Source of the DNA: Carallia brachiata
Lineage: Eukaryota; Streptophyta; Magnoliopsida; Malpighiales; Rhizophoraceae
Reading direction: 5' to 3'
Length of the DNA stretch: 64,000 nucleotides
Assembly: GCA_021464245.1 (NCBI GenBank)
Contig: JADCRB010000036.1
Coordinates: 5,442,372 to 5,506,371, forward strand
Of this stretch, positions 11,121 to 23,302 are shown piece after piece. A program made the position numbers and the translations under genes. The stretch's first letter is position 1; the number at the start of each line of letters is the position of its first letter. The notes under the pieces were generated by a model that was given only the letters and a program-made list of their open reading frames with translations, searched no databases and was not told the DNA's origin.

Positions 11121-11141
11121 CTGAGCTTGCCTTTTCCATTT

Positions 11142-12415
11142 ATTTTCATTTGAAGTTGATACGTGTAGGAGACAACCGCATGGCTTAATTCATAATCCAA
11201 CTTTTTATGGTGCCATCTTCAATAACAATATTTTAATAAAGAATTCTCTGAGTTCCCAAACAATATGTCTATTGTTCTTCCTTTCTTTTAGGATAATTTT
11301 TTTTTGCCCCAATTCGGCTTGTACAAATTTATTTGGAACTTTGACTTTGTAAGCCTCACATATGAGATCCACAAAATCAATGGCCCAGAAACTTCCTGGC
11401 ATACCCAAATTCAGGCTGAACAAAATAATTTATAATATGTTGATTATTGATATTGAAATTAATGGCAAAATCAACGGCCTAATACTTTCAGGCATACGTG
11501 AATTTGAGCAGAATAGCAATTTGGGAAAGTTGACAATTGATTTTCAATTTATCGAAAGCAAAGCAGATTCCAATTCATAGTTTTTGTTTTTTTTCGTTTC
11601 TTTGAAAAGGGGCATAGGCCATACATATATTGGTGAGTGGATAATAGAAGGTAGGACTTTAAATCTCGACCTCTTACTTAAACGTAATGGTCGGTAACCA
11701 GCTAAACTGCACGAAATGGGATTCAGCATTTGGACCGAATAAACCGTGCATTCAGCATTTTTTGCTAGCCACCACACTAGTGGGCCCAAAGACCACTAAG
11801 GTCAAGCCCAATTGTGCTTGTATGTCCAAATCCCATTCTTGATTATGTCAGTCATAGCGGGTATAGTCCAAATGGAAAAACTAATAAACGTGCTTCCAAA
11901 TTATATGATATCCAATCTGGTTTGACCAATGATGAGGGCGAAAGCTAGGTGGAGACAGAAAGCCTGAAATCGAGGTGGAAGGGGAAGAACAAGCCCATTT
12001 CTATTTGGAATCAACAAAAGATGACGACAATTTTATGGCACAGGATGGGAAATAATGACTTCATAACAGTTAAAGGAATAAGGAAGATGCTACGTGTATA
12101 TACAAAATCTCAACTCTCTAGTCTCTTTTTATGCAAGTTCGCCTTCACCCCTGTAATTGTACACTAAATCTACTAGAAGAACAAATCTCATAAGCCCAAT
12201 AAGTATTATTGACTACTCATCAAAACTCTTTAGGTTTGTATGTATTTTGTTTCACTAAATACTTTTATGAGAATAACTACATTTTTATTATGGAAGGTAA
12301 ATGATATAAATTTATTGTGGACTTAGAATTGCATCATGTAATTGAGCCGTGGGCGAACTTTATTGAATTGGTTTGATTTCTCGATACTGAGAAATATAAA
12401 ACTTGCTTTGTACAA
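11142..12415. repeat. Segmental duplication block C, copy 1
   Basis: The DNA downstream of array unit 4 is repeated at about 13960-15210. Shared phrases include AATCCAACTTTTTAT, GTGCCATCTTCAATAA, GTCAGTCATAGCGGGTATAG, CTGAAATCGAGGTGG and AATTGAGCC. Several short open frames in both copies are not conserved in frame, so I annotate no gene. Confidence 0.75.
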
Positions 12416-12639
12416 ATTGTTTTCTCTCATATAACCAACAATTACTCTCTGTGAACGTACGAAAATCAGTTGTGGACATGTATTTTTCATTTTGCTTATT
12501 TTTTTTCTATTAATTAAATTTGAATGTGTGCATATTTATAATTGAATCTCGACTTTAGTCAAGCAAGAATTAAATCCCTTTATTATGGAGTTGCAAGATT
12601 CCACGTGGGATTGGATGCAAATAGATAGCCTCTATTATA

Positions 12640-13010
12640 ATTTGCTATTAATTTCCGCTGTTGATTACGGTAGATCATCATTCATTAAAAGACTTATTAA
12701 TTACAATCACATTTGAAATTTTGAAACTAATTGTAGATTTTCGCATAAAAATTTGTGGCTGTGTCCTATTTTCGGCCTAGATTTTCAAGGGGCCTACTGC
12801 CCTTCTGTAGAGATGCAATACCAAAGTCAAGCTGCAAATTGTCATGGAAAGATGGACGGTGGTACGTCGGCCGTTTTGTTTAATGTCAGCGGCAAATACT
12901 AGGTAAGAAATTGAGACGGGATTTGGAAACGCAAAAATATGATCTCGTTCAGTTTTTTAAGTTGGGTTCTGGGTACCAACCCGAGGCCCAATATCTAGCA
13001 TTTGCGCGTT
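12640..13010. repeat. Segmental duplication block A, copy 2
   Basis: Diverged direct copy of 4305-4690, ending in CCCGAGGCCCAATATC and GCATTTGCGCGTTAGATC. It is followed almost at once by promoter sequence of DEFL copy 5. The MITE and the intervening spacer seen in the first copy are missing here. Confidence 0.75.
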
Positions 13011-13263
13011 AGATCCACCTAAGAGATATGAAATTTTTTCCATTTAAAAATCGTAACGGATATGATGAATGATGACAATTAATAACCAAGATTTATTACC
13101 TAAAATCTGACCTGCTTGATTTCTTTTGGTAAAATTAAAATAAAAAATCCAATATATTCAAGAAATTTTTTAATTGATTTATTTAGCATGTAATTAAAGA
13201 TATGTCTAAATTTAAGAATATTTCGAAACATTCAAGATTTATTTAGCATGTAATTGATAACCG

Positions 13264-13313
13264 TTGACAATTGTCAAAGGGCATTTATTTGAAATCCCTC
13301 CATCTCTATTTAA
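13264..13313 (+). promoter_or_regulatory. DEFL copy 5 promoter: palindrome plus TATA-like box
   Basis: TTGACAATTGTCAA (13264-13277) and TATTTAA (13307-13313) are kept even though the downstream gene is degraded and the surrounding sequence has diverged. Confidence 0.5.
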
Positions 13314-13358
13314 GTGTGTACACTTCTACTTTCTAGTGATAATTCTAAATTCTTGTCA

Positions 13359-13950
13359 ATAGCTACCACGGTTTCATCTCACCTTCAAATCTTTATGGCT
13401 GTATTCTACTTTACTATTCTGTTGGCTTCGGGTAAAATTTCTCTCTCAAAATAATACTTTTTTTTGTGCGATTTAAGAGAAGGAGGGGGTTGTGGTGGTG
13501 GGGGACATTTTATCATATTTTCTAAACAGCAAACAGTGAAAATTGCAATACTCAAAAGGGTTTCCCAATAATATATTTTCTTTTTCCGGATCATCCTAAT
13601 ACATACTTTTCCAGTGTGCAGTGCCACTCATTCATACATGTAATTTTTTTTTATTAATATTCATACATGTAATTATTGATACATACTATTGAGTCATACA
13701 CGTACTTATATGTACATATGTAATCTAATTGAAATATTTGAATTTAATTTTTAAAATAAAGGTTAATTTTCAAGATTCTCAATGGGTTCAGTGGCAAAGA
13801 TAGTGGAGGATCTCCTTGTAAGTGTGGCTTGGACCGTGCTCAAAATTTCTGAACTGCAATCAAACTTGCATTGGCAAAGGTTTTCCGAAGGGAGGCGTAT
13901 GCTTGGGATTCGGTAGCAGTTCGCTAACTTGCTGGTGTAACAAGGCCTGA
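13359..13950 (+). pseudogene. Defensin-like peptide copy 5, diverged and broken
   Basis: The canonical start codon is ATA (13359-13361); a later ATG at 13395 gives MAVFYFTILLASG to the donor at 13432. The acceptor is altered: ttttcag/ga of the other copies reads ttttcaag/a here, which moves the AG by one base and shifts the exon 2 frame. A TAA also interrupts the frame upstream of the cysteine domain. The tail nevertheless remains readable as CSKFLNC, NQTC, GVC and TCWC, with stop TGA at 13948-13950, keeping C-x5-C-x3-C-x10-C-x9-C-x-C. This is the oldest copy, belonging to the second half of the segmental duplication. Confidence 0.7.
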
Positions 13951-13959
13951 ATTGAGCCT

Positions 13960-15210
13960 TTCTAAGCCGATATGAATAGGACTGTGTAGGATACAACCGC
14001 CATGTCCTACTTTATAATCCAACTTTTTATTGTGCCATCTTCAATAAGTATATTTTAGTAAAGAATTCTCCTAGTTCTCGAACAGGATTTCTATTGTTCT
14101 TCCTTTTTTTTAGGAAAATTTGTTCTTGCCCCAATTTGGCGTATACAAATATATTAGAGCTGTGATTTTGTAAGCCTCACATGAGATCCACAAAATCAAA
14201 GGCTCAAAGATATACTTTCTGGCATACCCAAATTCAAGCAGAATAATAATTTATAATGTTGATTATTGATCTTGAAATTAACGGCAAAATCAACAGACCA
14301 TTACTTTCAGGCATGCACGAATTTGGGCAGAATAGCAATTTGGGATATGTTAGATTATTTATCTTCAAATTATAAAAAGCAAAGCATATTACAACTCATA
14401 GCGTTTTTTTTTTTTTTTTTTTTATTTTTTAAGAGGGGCATAACCTATACACATATAGGTGAGGGGGCCCAAACCCACTACACTAGTGGGCCCAAATACC
14501 AAGGTCAAGCCCAATTGCTGCTGTAAGTCCAAATCCCGTTCTTGATCATGTCAGTCATAGCGGGTATAGCCCAAATGGAAATATAATCAATGTGCTGCCA
14601 ACTTAGATGATATCGAATCTGGTTTGACTAATAATGAGGGTAAGAGCTAAGTGGAGACGCAAAGCCTGAAATCGAGGTGGAAAGGGAAGAACATGTGCAT
14701 TTCTGTTTGGAATTAAAAAGAGATGACGAAAATTTTATGGCACAGAATGGGAAATAATGAGCTCATAACAGTTGAAGGAACAGGGAAGATGCTCGTGTAC
14801 GTACAAAATCTCGACTCTCTAGTCTATTTTTATATAGGGTTCACCCTTCTAATGAAACAATATTTTTATTTTTTTTAATAACTAAAAATTAGAAAGTATG
14901 AATGATACATATAATTCTGTTAAAAAATTGTGCTGACCTACCTAATAAGATAAAACGATTTTTTATATTAAACTCACTTAAAAAGTTAACTTTATGAGCC
15001 GAAGAAGTGTCACCAACTAATCACCAGAATTTTGCAAATTTGTGCAAACGTTTAATCTTATCGAATACTATTGTAACAATGATAACAACATTTTTATTCC
15101 GGAGGTAGACAATAATAAATTATTGTGGACTTAGAATGGCATCGTGTAATTGAGCCCAAGGCGAACTTTATTGAATTGCTTTAATTTCTCGATGTTGAGA
15201 GATAAAAATA
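13960..15210. repeat. Segmental duplication block C, copy 2
   Basis: Diverged direct copy of 11142-12415. It includes an A/T microsatellite (about 20 T at 14405-14423) not present in the first copy. Similarity ends near the sequence TTCTCGATGTTGAGAGAT, shortly before the LEA gene promoter. Confidence 0.75.
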
Positions 15211-15417
15211 AAAATAAGAATAAATTTATGAGGTGGTACAAGCATGGACAATTTCAAACAAACTAACCTAAAATACTGGGTCCTTGCTCTAAAGTTTGAC
15301 CAAAGTTTTAACCAGACATTGGAGGAGAAATCGTCAAGTTCACAACACTTGATCTTAAATTAATCCATCTGGCAATTACATACACGATACCATCATTCTC
15401 TGCTATCTTGCACAATG

Positions 15418-15426
15418 CTATATATA
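15418..15426 (+). promoter_or_regulatory. Probable TATA box of the LEA gene
   Basis: CTATATATA lies about 90 bp upstream of the LEA start codon at 15515, within ordinary plant TATA-to-ATG distance. Confidence 0.45.
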
Positions 15427-15514
15427 CAGGAAGGAAAGAGATCTATTTGGATGAAGCTCTTATATACAATAAATATCCTCTGACTTAAACTAGTTGACAC
15501 ATTAACGTACTCAA

Positions 15515-16266
15515 ATGGCCAGATTACCCCTGACAACCGCCCTCCCAGGCTGTGGCAGCATCGGTGCCATGGTGGTCAGGAGCCCTTGGAGCTCCAGGGT
15601 TTTTGTTCCCGCAACAAGGCACTTTCAGGTCCATGATCAAGATTTTTTTTTTTTTTTTTAAGATATACTAGACTCAACCTAACTGATTGGAGAGGGAGAC
15701 AATTAGAAAGATCAAGGATTCGAACATTAATCTCTCTTTTATTGATATACTACTAACACCATTTGAACTACAAATTCATGATCATTAATTCCTAGTTTCC
15801 TTGCAATTGATTTGTGCAGGCTAGCTCTCGCCATGATCAGGGTTCAATGCAATTTGAGAATCCAAGACAAGGTGCTAATGAGGCAAAAAGGGTCGGCGAA
15901 GAAGTGAAAAACAAAGCTGCTTCTGCCGCCGAAGATGTAACGAGAATTAAGAGAAATCTGGCTGATCTGTTGAACGTCTTGAATTTTGTTAAAATTAATG
16001 TTTGCCTTTGGACTAAACTGATAATTAATCATTGTTCATGTGAAAAATAGGTGGCCCAGAAAACTAAAGACGCTGCAGGGCAGGTTTCCAGGAATGCACA
16101 GGACTTGGCAAGCAAAGCAAAAGAAACGGTCAAGGATGCATGGGGCTCAGTTAAAGATACCACTGAAAAGATCAAGGACACAGTAACAGGGAAAGCTGAG
16201 GAAACAAATGAATTTGTCAAAGATAATGCGGACGCTGTCAAGCGCGGCATGAACACCAAAAATTGA
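15515..16266 (+). CDS. Late embryogenesis abundant (LEA) protein, predicted organelle-targeted
   Basis: Three exons, 15515-15628, 15820-15936 and 16051-16266, all joined in phase 0, give 148 residues. Exon 1 (38 residues, MARLPLTTALPGCGSIGAMV onward) is rich in Arg, Ser, Ala and Thr and has no acidic residues, as in a mitochondrial or plastid presequence. Exons 2 and 3 encode a hydrophilic, Lys/Glu/Ala-rich helix with 11-mer-like repeats (AKRVGEEVKNKAASAAED, DLASKAKETVKDAWGSVKD, KDTVTGKAEETNEFVKD), the signature of LEA_4-type proteins, which stay unfolded in water and protect membranes or proteins during drying. Reading through the second donor would give a dead-end frame, so the splice choice is supported by frame and homology. 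AATAAATAAA polyadenylation-like sequence lies near 16423. Proximity to ABI3, a regulator of seed LEA genes, is probably coincidental. Confidence 0.85.
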
Positions 16267-19200
16267 GCCTTTAAATCTTTTGCAATTATGTTCTTCATTA
16301 GTTTTATGTTTCTACTCCTTTTAATTTCCTCCGCTTCATTTGTTCTACTAAATATCTTATGTGCTGCCTATGATTAAATTGGTGCATCGTTGTAAGACAA
16401 ATTTAATTGATTCTATCGTGCTAATAAATAAAGTGCCAGACTGCGGCCTCCTTTTTCCATCCTTTGGCCACTGTCTTTTAGTACTTTAAAGATGGGAAAA
16501 TACAGTGCAAACCCATGCCAAAAAATAGTTGTCGGATACTCGATGGCTCAATAAATTCAATGATGGACAAAAGGAACTCATGCCAATTAAGTGTGAGATT
16601 TTTTCTTTTTTCCTAGCTAGTACTTTTTAATGAATTAAAAAAAACACCAAAAAAAGGTTGGAAAAAAAAAAGTTTATAATGAACTTGTCTTATAAAGATG
16701 ATTGTTAATTTTTTACCTTATATCTTGAAAATTTTATTTAATATGATGTGATGACATTTATAAAAGTGGTGAAAACGATATTTGATTCAACGAATTTTGT
16801 AATAAAAAGAAAAAAAAATGATTCTATTAAAAAATTTACTAACATTTTTCATGAGTAGTTAGATAATTCTATAATGCAATAATACCTACTTCGATATTGA
16901 TTGATTGATTGATTGCTAAAAAAAAATTTTATGTGCACACTAATATGGGTAATATATATTAACATGCATTGCATTCGAGCAATGGCAAGTCTGTTAATTA
17001 CCAATCTCTTCTTAATATCTCTTACTCGCTCCCAACCATCTCAAGCCTTACCGTACCAGTGCTACAGATTGGAAATTTGCATTTGAGCTCCAATAGGAGG
17101 AAGCAATAGGAGGAAGCAAGATTGGTGGAGGGGCGGATGGGACGGTATCTGAATAATCGGTTACAATTATTAAAAAAAAATTTATTTTAACTCTATTTTT
17201 TAAATGAGTATAAATTATTTATAATTTTATTATATATAAGTAGGTCTATTAAATAAAAAAATTAAAAATAATATTTAAATAATATTAAATTATAAATTAA
17301 TTTTACTCATTAAAAAAAAAATGAAATTAACAAGTAACTTGTAAACATTAGTCGATTTTGGTCAACAACTGCAAACAACGGCTCAGATCCGTTATCATCT
17401 ACCAATCCCTTATTTGTGTTTGCATTTCTCAACCTGACCACGGAGGGTTAAAGTTGCGGGCCGGGTAGACGCCACATTGTGATAGCTTCCCATTTTTCGA
17501 ATTGTGATGCGATAGATCATGGATTGATGTCTCTAGTACTTAAAATTAGGCGTAATTAAAAGAAAGGAAAAAATGTCAAATGCTAATGCATTAGACCATA
17601 CTGTCATAGTGTGAAGAAAGCCTTCCGTCACAAAAAAAAAAAAAAAAGTGTGAAGAAAGCCACTACGACGTGTAATTTTTTTCGGATCAATTAAATTAAA
17701 AGTAGATAATTTTTTGAACAAAATTTTTTTAAAAAAATTGCATATTAAAAAGTAGATCGTAGCTGTTCGGAATGTGCGTTTTGTAATTGTCAAAAACATG
17801 TTTTGTGGCCAATGAAATAAGGGTACTTAGTCTTTCCAATTAAGAGCGACTATTAACGTTAAAAATTCTTTTGCAATAGGGATAGCGACTTGACTAGTTA
17901 ACTACTAACTACCATTATTAGATTCATTCTAAAAATTAAGGATCTGTTTGACGTAACTATTGAATATAACTATTACTGATTACTATTACTAATTGTTGTT
18001 ACTGATTGCTGATTACTGATACAATTAATGAAGTATTTAGTTAATTTTATACTTACTGTTACTGTTAAATAATAAAATGTCTAATTTAGACATATAATTT
18101 GTGTAGATATATTACATTAAACATTTTATTTTTATATTTTATAATTTTATATTTTAAATAATATTTTATAAATAATATTTAGAATTATTTTACTTAATTT
18201 TTAACTTTTAAAAAAATATTAATTTTTATTAAATGATAAAATTATTATGTTTGAGATTTTTTTTATAAATGTCAATATTAAAGAAAATTGAAGTGAAAAA
18301 AAATATTATTTAAGAATACTTAAAAAAATTATTGTAGTTATATAAATACTAATAAAATAAATTAATATATCTAATTCATATGTCAAATAAAAAAAAATAA
18401 AATTATATAAATATTCTTTAAGAGTAATTTAGTCCATATAAGTTATTATTAATATTAAAAAATGAAAAGTAATCTAAAAAGTAGCAAAAAATAGCTCAGA
18501 ACTTCTTTTCAATCAGCTGCTGTTAGAAGTTAAATAAGAAATAAGCAGAATCAAACAGTAATACTAAAAAATTTACCAAACACCATATCTTCCTACTTTT
18601 TAAAAATGAAACGCAAATGCACTCCTTTAAAGGCTAATCCAAACACCCCCTAAAAATAATTCAGATAAAGGATTTACGAACTCAAAACATCTACATACTT
18701 ATAATTTTGAGGGAAAAAAACCCAAAAATAACAAAATTGACACCTATTTTGATATATGTACATGTACACCGCAATTTTATTTTCTACTAGTTTTATTTAT
18801 TTGTTTGTTTTTGTATTGTGTTCCTTTTTTTTTTTAATGTCTATGTATTTAAACTCATAAACGAAGAGATATAGTAACTTTTGGAAATAAATAAATAAAA
18901 ATAATTTTTAAGATATTAGATAATTGATAATTAATCAAATTGTGATTGATCATGAACATCTCGAGCAAAACAAAAAAAGATAAACACACTAGTTATGTTT
19001 GAACGGTGAAAATAGCTTATATATCTATCTTAAAATTTGAAAAAAATAAGAAATTTACAAGAGTAAAGGAATTTTTTTTATTTGTAAAACTCATAAAAAA
19101 ACGAATAAAAATGTAAAAATGTAAAAGCTTGCACAGTTGGTAAAAAAGTGAACAACATTTATTCTTTGAAAAGGGAGAAAAAAAAATGGGGAGGTGGGGA

Positions 19201-21113
19201 GAGAGGAGAGAGACGAATGGTGGATTTTGCTCGGTGTTTTATTTTTTTTTATTTAAAATAAATATCATATATATTTAAGATAAAATATTTATATATTTTA
19301 TGTATATAAGAATTAAAAATATTATTTAAACATTATACCTAATTATATATGCATAAGCATTAAAATATAAAAATCGTAAGATGCATCTTCACCCTTACAA
19401 CTTAGGAGTGTCTGCAGATCAAATTAGATCAGTTTTGAATTACATTCATATTCAATTTATTGATGACGGATTGGACGATTCTTCGTCCATACTCAATCTG
19501 TTATCCTATCTAATCTGTTATTGATAGATTATATTGGATCGATTTTCACGGATTTTATGTAATTAAAAAAAAATTGAGTAAAATACAGCGTGCATACGTT
19601 CTAATTTTTTAAGAAAGAGAATTAGGAAACACAAGGTACATATGAAGACGGTAAAAATTGCAAAGTAGAGAGAGCTCATGCATTCTTGACAAATAAATAG
19701 CAGACCGTTGTCTAACAATATCATATCAATCTCCAGCAGCCAATAATTCCAGTATGGAAGAAAATGTGTTGATAAGAACAAGAGTTTTACCAAATAACGG
19801 CTCGATTGTCAAACTGGTGCCTCATATAAATATTCCAACGTACATATGGGGCACGAATTTTATATATGTTTATATATATGTAAAGTAGATCAGGTTGAAT
19901 TAAATCGATTATAAATTTTAATTTATATTTAATTTATTTTAATAAATTAAAAATTTTTAAAATTATCAATTCAAACTCTTATAATTTTAATAAATACAGA
20001 TTTATATAAATTAAATTAATTAATTTTTAATGAATTAGTTAATTTTTGAATAACCGTACTCTGCACCTACCTCGCTGCTGTGGCCCCTTTTATAAGACAT
20101 GGCGAAATATCGTTGCAGTAGAAGTTTGACTAATGCCTAACAGCTTGTTTCATGTGTTTTGTTTGGAGGAGAGAAAGAAGAAAATTGTAATAATTATTTT
20201 TTATTTTTTTTATGTTTTCTGTCTTTTAATTTTTTATATTTATTTAAATAATTTATATTTTTTATTATTTTTTTTCATAAATTACTATTTTTTTTTCTAT
20301 ACTTTCTTTCTCTTAACTTATTTTACTTTTTAAAATAATTATTTTTTCATATATCTTTTTCTTTTCCTAATTTCTCCACCTTTCCGCGGTACTCCAAACA
20401 TATCCTAAGAGACCATATGGATGCCATCACCTTCTGGAGAATACTGATACGGGTGCGGAATTCGTATACGTTAAAATATTAAAATGTACAACGCTGAAAT
20501 CCTCCAAAAACAAATCACATTAATCGACAAAACAAATGAAGCCATTGCATGGTTATATTAAAAATGTAAAATTAGTTTGATAAATAATTTTGTTTTCCAT
20601 AGGAGAGAGGAGGCTCAAACGAGTAACTTCTTTCCGTTTGATCAAATTTTAGTGATTAAGTTTAATAGAATAAAAGAATTATTTCCATGACTCAAATTAT
20701 TAATTAGAAATTTATTAGAAAAATATCTGAAATCTTTCTAATAATATTTTTAACAATTTAAACTTATGTACTCATTAATTTTATTTTTTTAAGTGAGTAA
20801 AATTTATTAATAATTTTATATTATATAATTTGTTTTTTATTTTAAATAAATTTTATTTATTTTATAATATAAAATAATAAATAAATTATACTAAAAAAAA
20901 TATAAATTAAACTCGAAATCGCTTTATTTTGGGCATCCCTAGTTCAAAGAAATTAGAATGGAACGGTTAATGAAATGCGATTCTCTAAAAGCAGCGCGGA
21001 GCACGCTTTGACAATGACGTGGAAGCGAGTGACTAGGCTGTCGGATACCATGCTTGTGCATTCCTGTGAAGTTAGCCTGCCAGGTTGGTGAGTCGGATAT
21101 CAGATTTGCATGT

Positions 21114-21122
21114 ACACGTGGC
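21114..21122. promoter_or_regulatory. ABRE/G-box core far upstream of ABI3
   Basis: ACACGTGGC matches the ABA-response element consensus. It lies about 2.2 kb upstream of the ABI3 ATG in a GC-balanced island. Role is inferred only. Confidence 0.3.
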
Positions 21123-22173
21123 TTGAAACTGTGACCTGCGCCGCTTAACCCACGAATCCAGACAAAACATCTCCTTATGTTAGACCAATAGGAAGCGACT
21201 GAGTTGATGAAGGAGCGCGTCGTCCATTTTTTGTTCGCTCTGCCACAAGCATTTTGTTGCTATTTGTAAATAGAAAAATCGTAGCGTGCGTTGAATGGAT
21301 ATTGTATTTGCTTGCCAGAGAGGAAAGTTGTAGGATGCCAAAGCAAGACAGTGTGAATGAATATAAATCTAGAATTTCTTGTTTCTTTCAGGTTTCTATC
21401 ATAAAAACAAAACAAAATCCATACTCTATAGAGATTTATGTGGTTATAAAAGTAATTATACTTGAGAGTCCTTTGTTTGTTTAAATAGTTTTATTATGAA
21501 GAGTTACTTTTTACTCTCTCTTACAGATATCAATCAAAAATTAACACATCAATATTTTTCAATAACATTTTTATAATATTTTTGACATTCAACTTTTTGA
21601 CAATCAATTAACATCTGTCATATAAGCAGTAATTGTAAAAAAGAAAGTAAAAGTATCTATTACTAACAAAATTCTTGTTTAAAATAATGAATGTTCAGAA
21701 GAAGAGTTTAATCTGTAGCGTGTGCAAACATAATTGACAAAATAATACAACATAAAACAAACAATAAAATTTCAAATATTTAATCTCATAATATTTAAAT
21801 TATAATTTTGAATTGAAAATATCGAATTACTTTTTGCAAATCTGAACAAATGTGCTCCAATTAAACTCATAGAAATTAAATCCGAACTATACATTGGAAG
21901 TTGTTCAATTACTTGTGAAATGTCCATGTGTATATCTATCAATTTATGGGTTGTGGCTGATAAGCAAATGTTTGTATAAATGATTAATATGTATATTAAT
22001 ATAATTTACTCAAATGACATGATTATTTATACATTACAACTTATTTCCCGACAAAGATTAGACGTGCATACTTGTTATTAAACCCTCGTGATCAAAAGAA
22101 TCTGATTGTGATAAGAATTATATAATTTAAAGACTTTTAATTTCAAGATACCAATATTTTTTTTTTTAATAGC

Positions 22174-22181
22174 TGCATGCA
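22174..22181. promoter_or_regulatory. RY element (TGCATGCA) upstream of ABI3
   Basis: TGCATGCA contains the CATGCA RY core bound by B3 domains of the ABI3/FUS3/LEC2 family. It lies about 1.1 kb upstream of the ATG and could mediate auto- or cross-regulation. This is inference from motif and position. Confidence 0.35.
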
Positions 22182-22631
22182 AAAGTCCACAACTTCTTTT
22201 TTTGTTTTTTTTTTTTTCAATAAGCTCCATTATGCTATACATTTTAAATTGAAAAAATTTACATTTTCAGACAAAAGAGTGTCTGAAACGTTCTCCAATG
22301 TAATTAAGTGATTTGATGTGTAATCAATTAAATTTCATGTGTAAAGAAATAACAGTGATTTTTTTTTTTCAGTTACATTAAAATCCAAACAGTTGTAAAT
22401 TAAATACAATCAATTACATTTAGATAATATATCACATATTTTTTTTGTCTCGAAGTATATAAGTGCTTTTTTAAATTAGTGTTTCGTGTAAAACTAAATG
22501 CTGATCAGGCACCGCTTGGTTGCACCATTGAGGGGGCAACGTATGGCGGATGGCACAAAATCCGGAGGAAGGGTGAGAAAGTAGTAGCGGCACGAGGTTT
22601 TGTTTTCTTCTCTCCATCTCTCTCCTTCCCT

Positions 22632-22637
<6 letters not shown>

Positions 22638-22667
<30 letters not shown>
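22638..22667. repeat. CT microsatellite in the ABI3 5' region
   Basis: About fifteen CT units inside a pyrimidine-rich tract, likely in the promoter or a long 5' leader of ABI3. Confidence 0.7.
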
Positions 22668-22668
<1 letters not shown>

Positions 22669-23302
22669 AAACTGCCCAAAACTCCCTTCCAACTCTCCTC
22701 TCCCTCTGTGTCTTTTCTACCCTTGTGGTTAAGCGAATAGTTCATAAATCTCCAGACAACTATTTTGAACTTATCTGAACCAAAAAAAAAAAGGTTACAA
22801 AATTGAATCAAACTCCCTGGAATCGACGGGAACCCACACATGGGGTTTTGAGTTTCAAAGTGTTATTTGAGCATGTAGGCTTTTCTCCTTCCTTGTTCCA
22901 TTCCTCCGCTTGCTGCTACTGATGGCTTGTGTTTTCAAATTATATGACTTTTCTGTAGATATTTGGTGCTGGTTGCACATATTATCTTGTTGATAATCCT
23001 ATTGGTTTTTTTTTTTTTTTGTGTTGAGGTGTTGTTAGTTAGATGATTTATGTTCCTTCTCAATATCACTGTTGAGAATGGGCCCTTGTCCATTTTTTGC
23101 TTCCTTAACCAGTTACAAGCTTCCTCCTTGAGCAGTCCGTACAAATAAAACCCTAAACTAAGGCTCCACCAATTCTTAGAAATCTTATCCCTTCTTTTCT
23201 CTCTCCGAATCTATCTGCACGCAACAGAAACTAAAGAGCCCCTTCAAGTTGCCATTTTTTTAAGATAAATTTCACTTTTTTTTTTTGGAAAAGGAAAAAG
23301 AG

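Larger units (their letters stand above)
5539..11141 (+). repeat. Tandem array of four 1.4-kb units, each with a defensin-like gene
   Basis: Four direct units run at about 5539-6941, 6942-8340, 8341-9740 and 9741-11141, each close to 1400 bp and highly similar along its whole length. Each unit holds, in order, a partial MITE, a spacer, a TTGACAATTGTCAA palindrome, a TATA-like box, a two-exon DEFL gene or pseudogene, and the sequence GAGCTTGCCTTTTCCATTT. At the three internal junctions that last phrase joins directly to AGCACAATTTTTAATAATTA, which in unit 1 corresponds to the inside of the MITE left repeat. After unit 4 it joins instead to unique DNA shared with the 13.9-kb region. Unequal exchange or replication slippage seeded by the TTTA shared at the two breakpoints fits this structure. 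Confidence 0.9.
16267..22478. other. AT-rich spacer and far upstream region of ABI3
   Basis: No gene recognised over about 6.2 kb. Much of 17165-17330, 17940-18660, 19250-19380 and 20180-20910 is very AT-rich, with repeated TTTAAATGAGTATAAATTA-like phrases, probably decayed miniature elements. From 20940 to 21240 the DNA is more GC-balanced and low-copy in appearance, and carries a CACGTG core at 21115-21120. Confidence 0.45.

Noticed and set aside
17940..18660. Possible hAT-like miniature element with GGATCTGTTTG and GGGGGTGTTTGG ends
   Set aside because: The end resemblance is short and I find no 8-bp target duplication.
20130..20400. Possible MITE with TGTTTGGAG-like ends
   Set aside because: Inverted repeats are too short and imperfect to separate from chance in AT-rich DNA.
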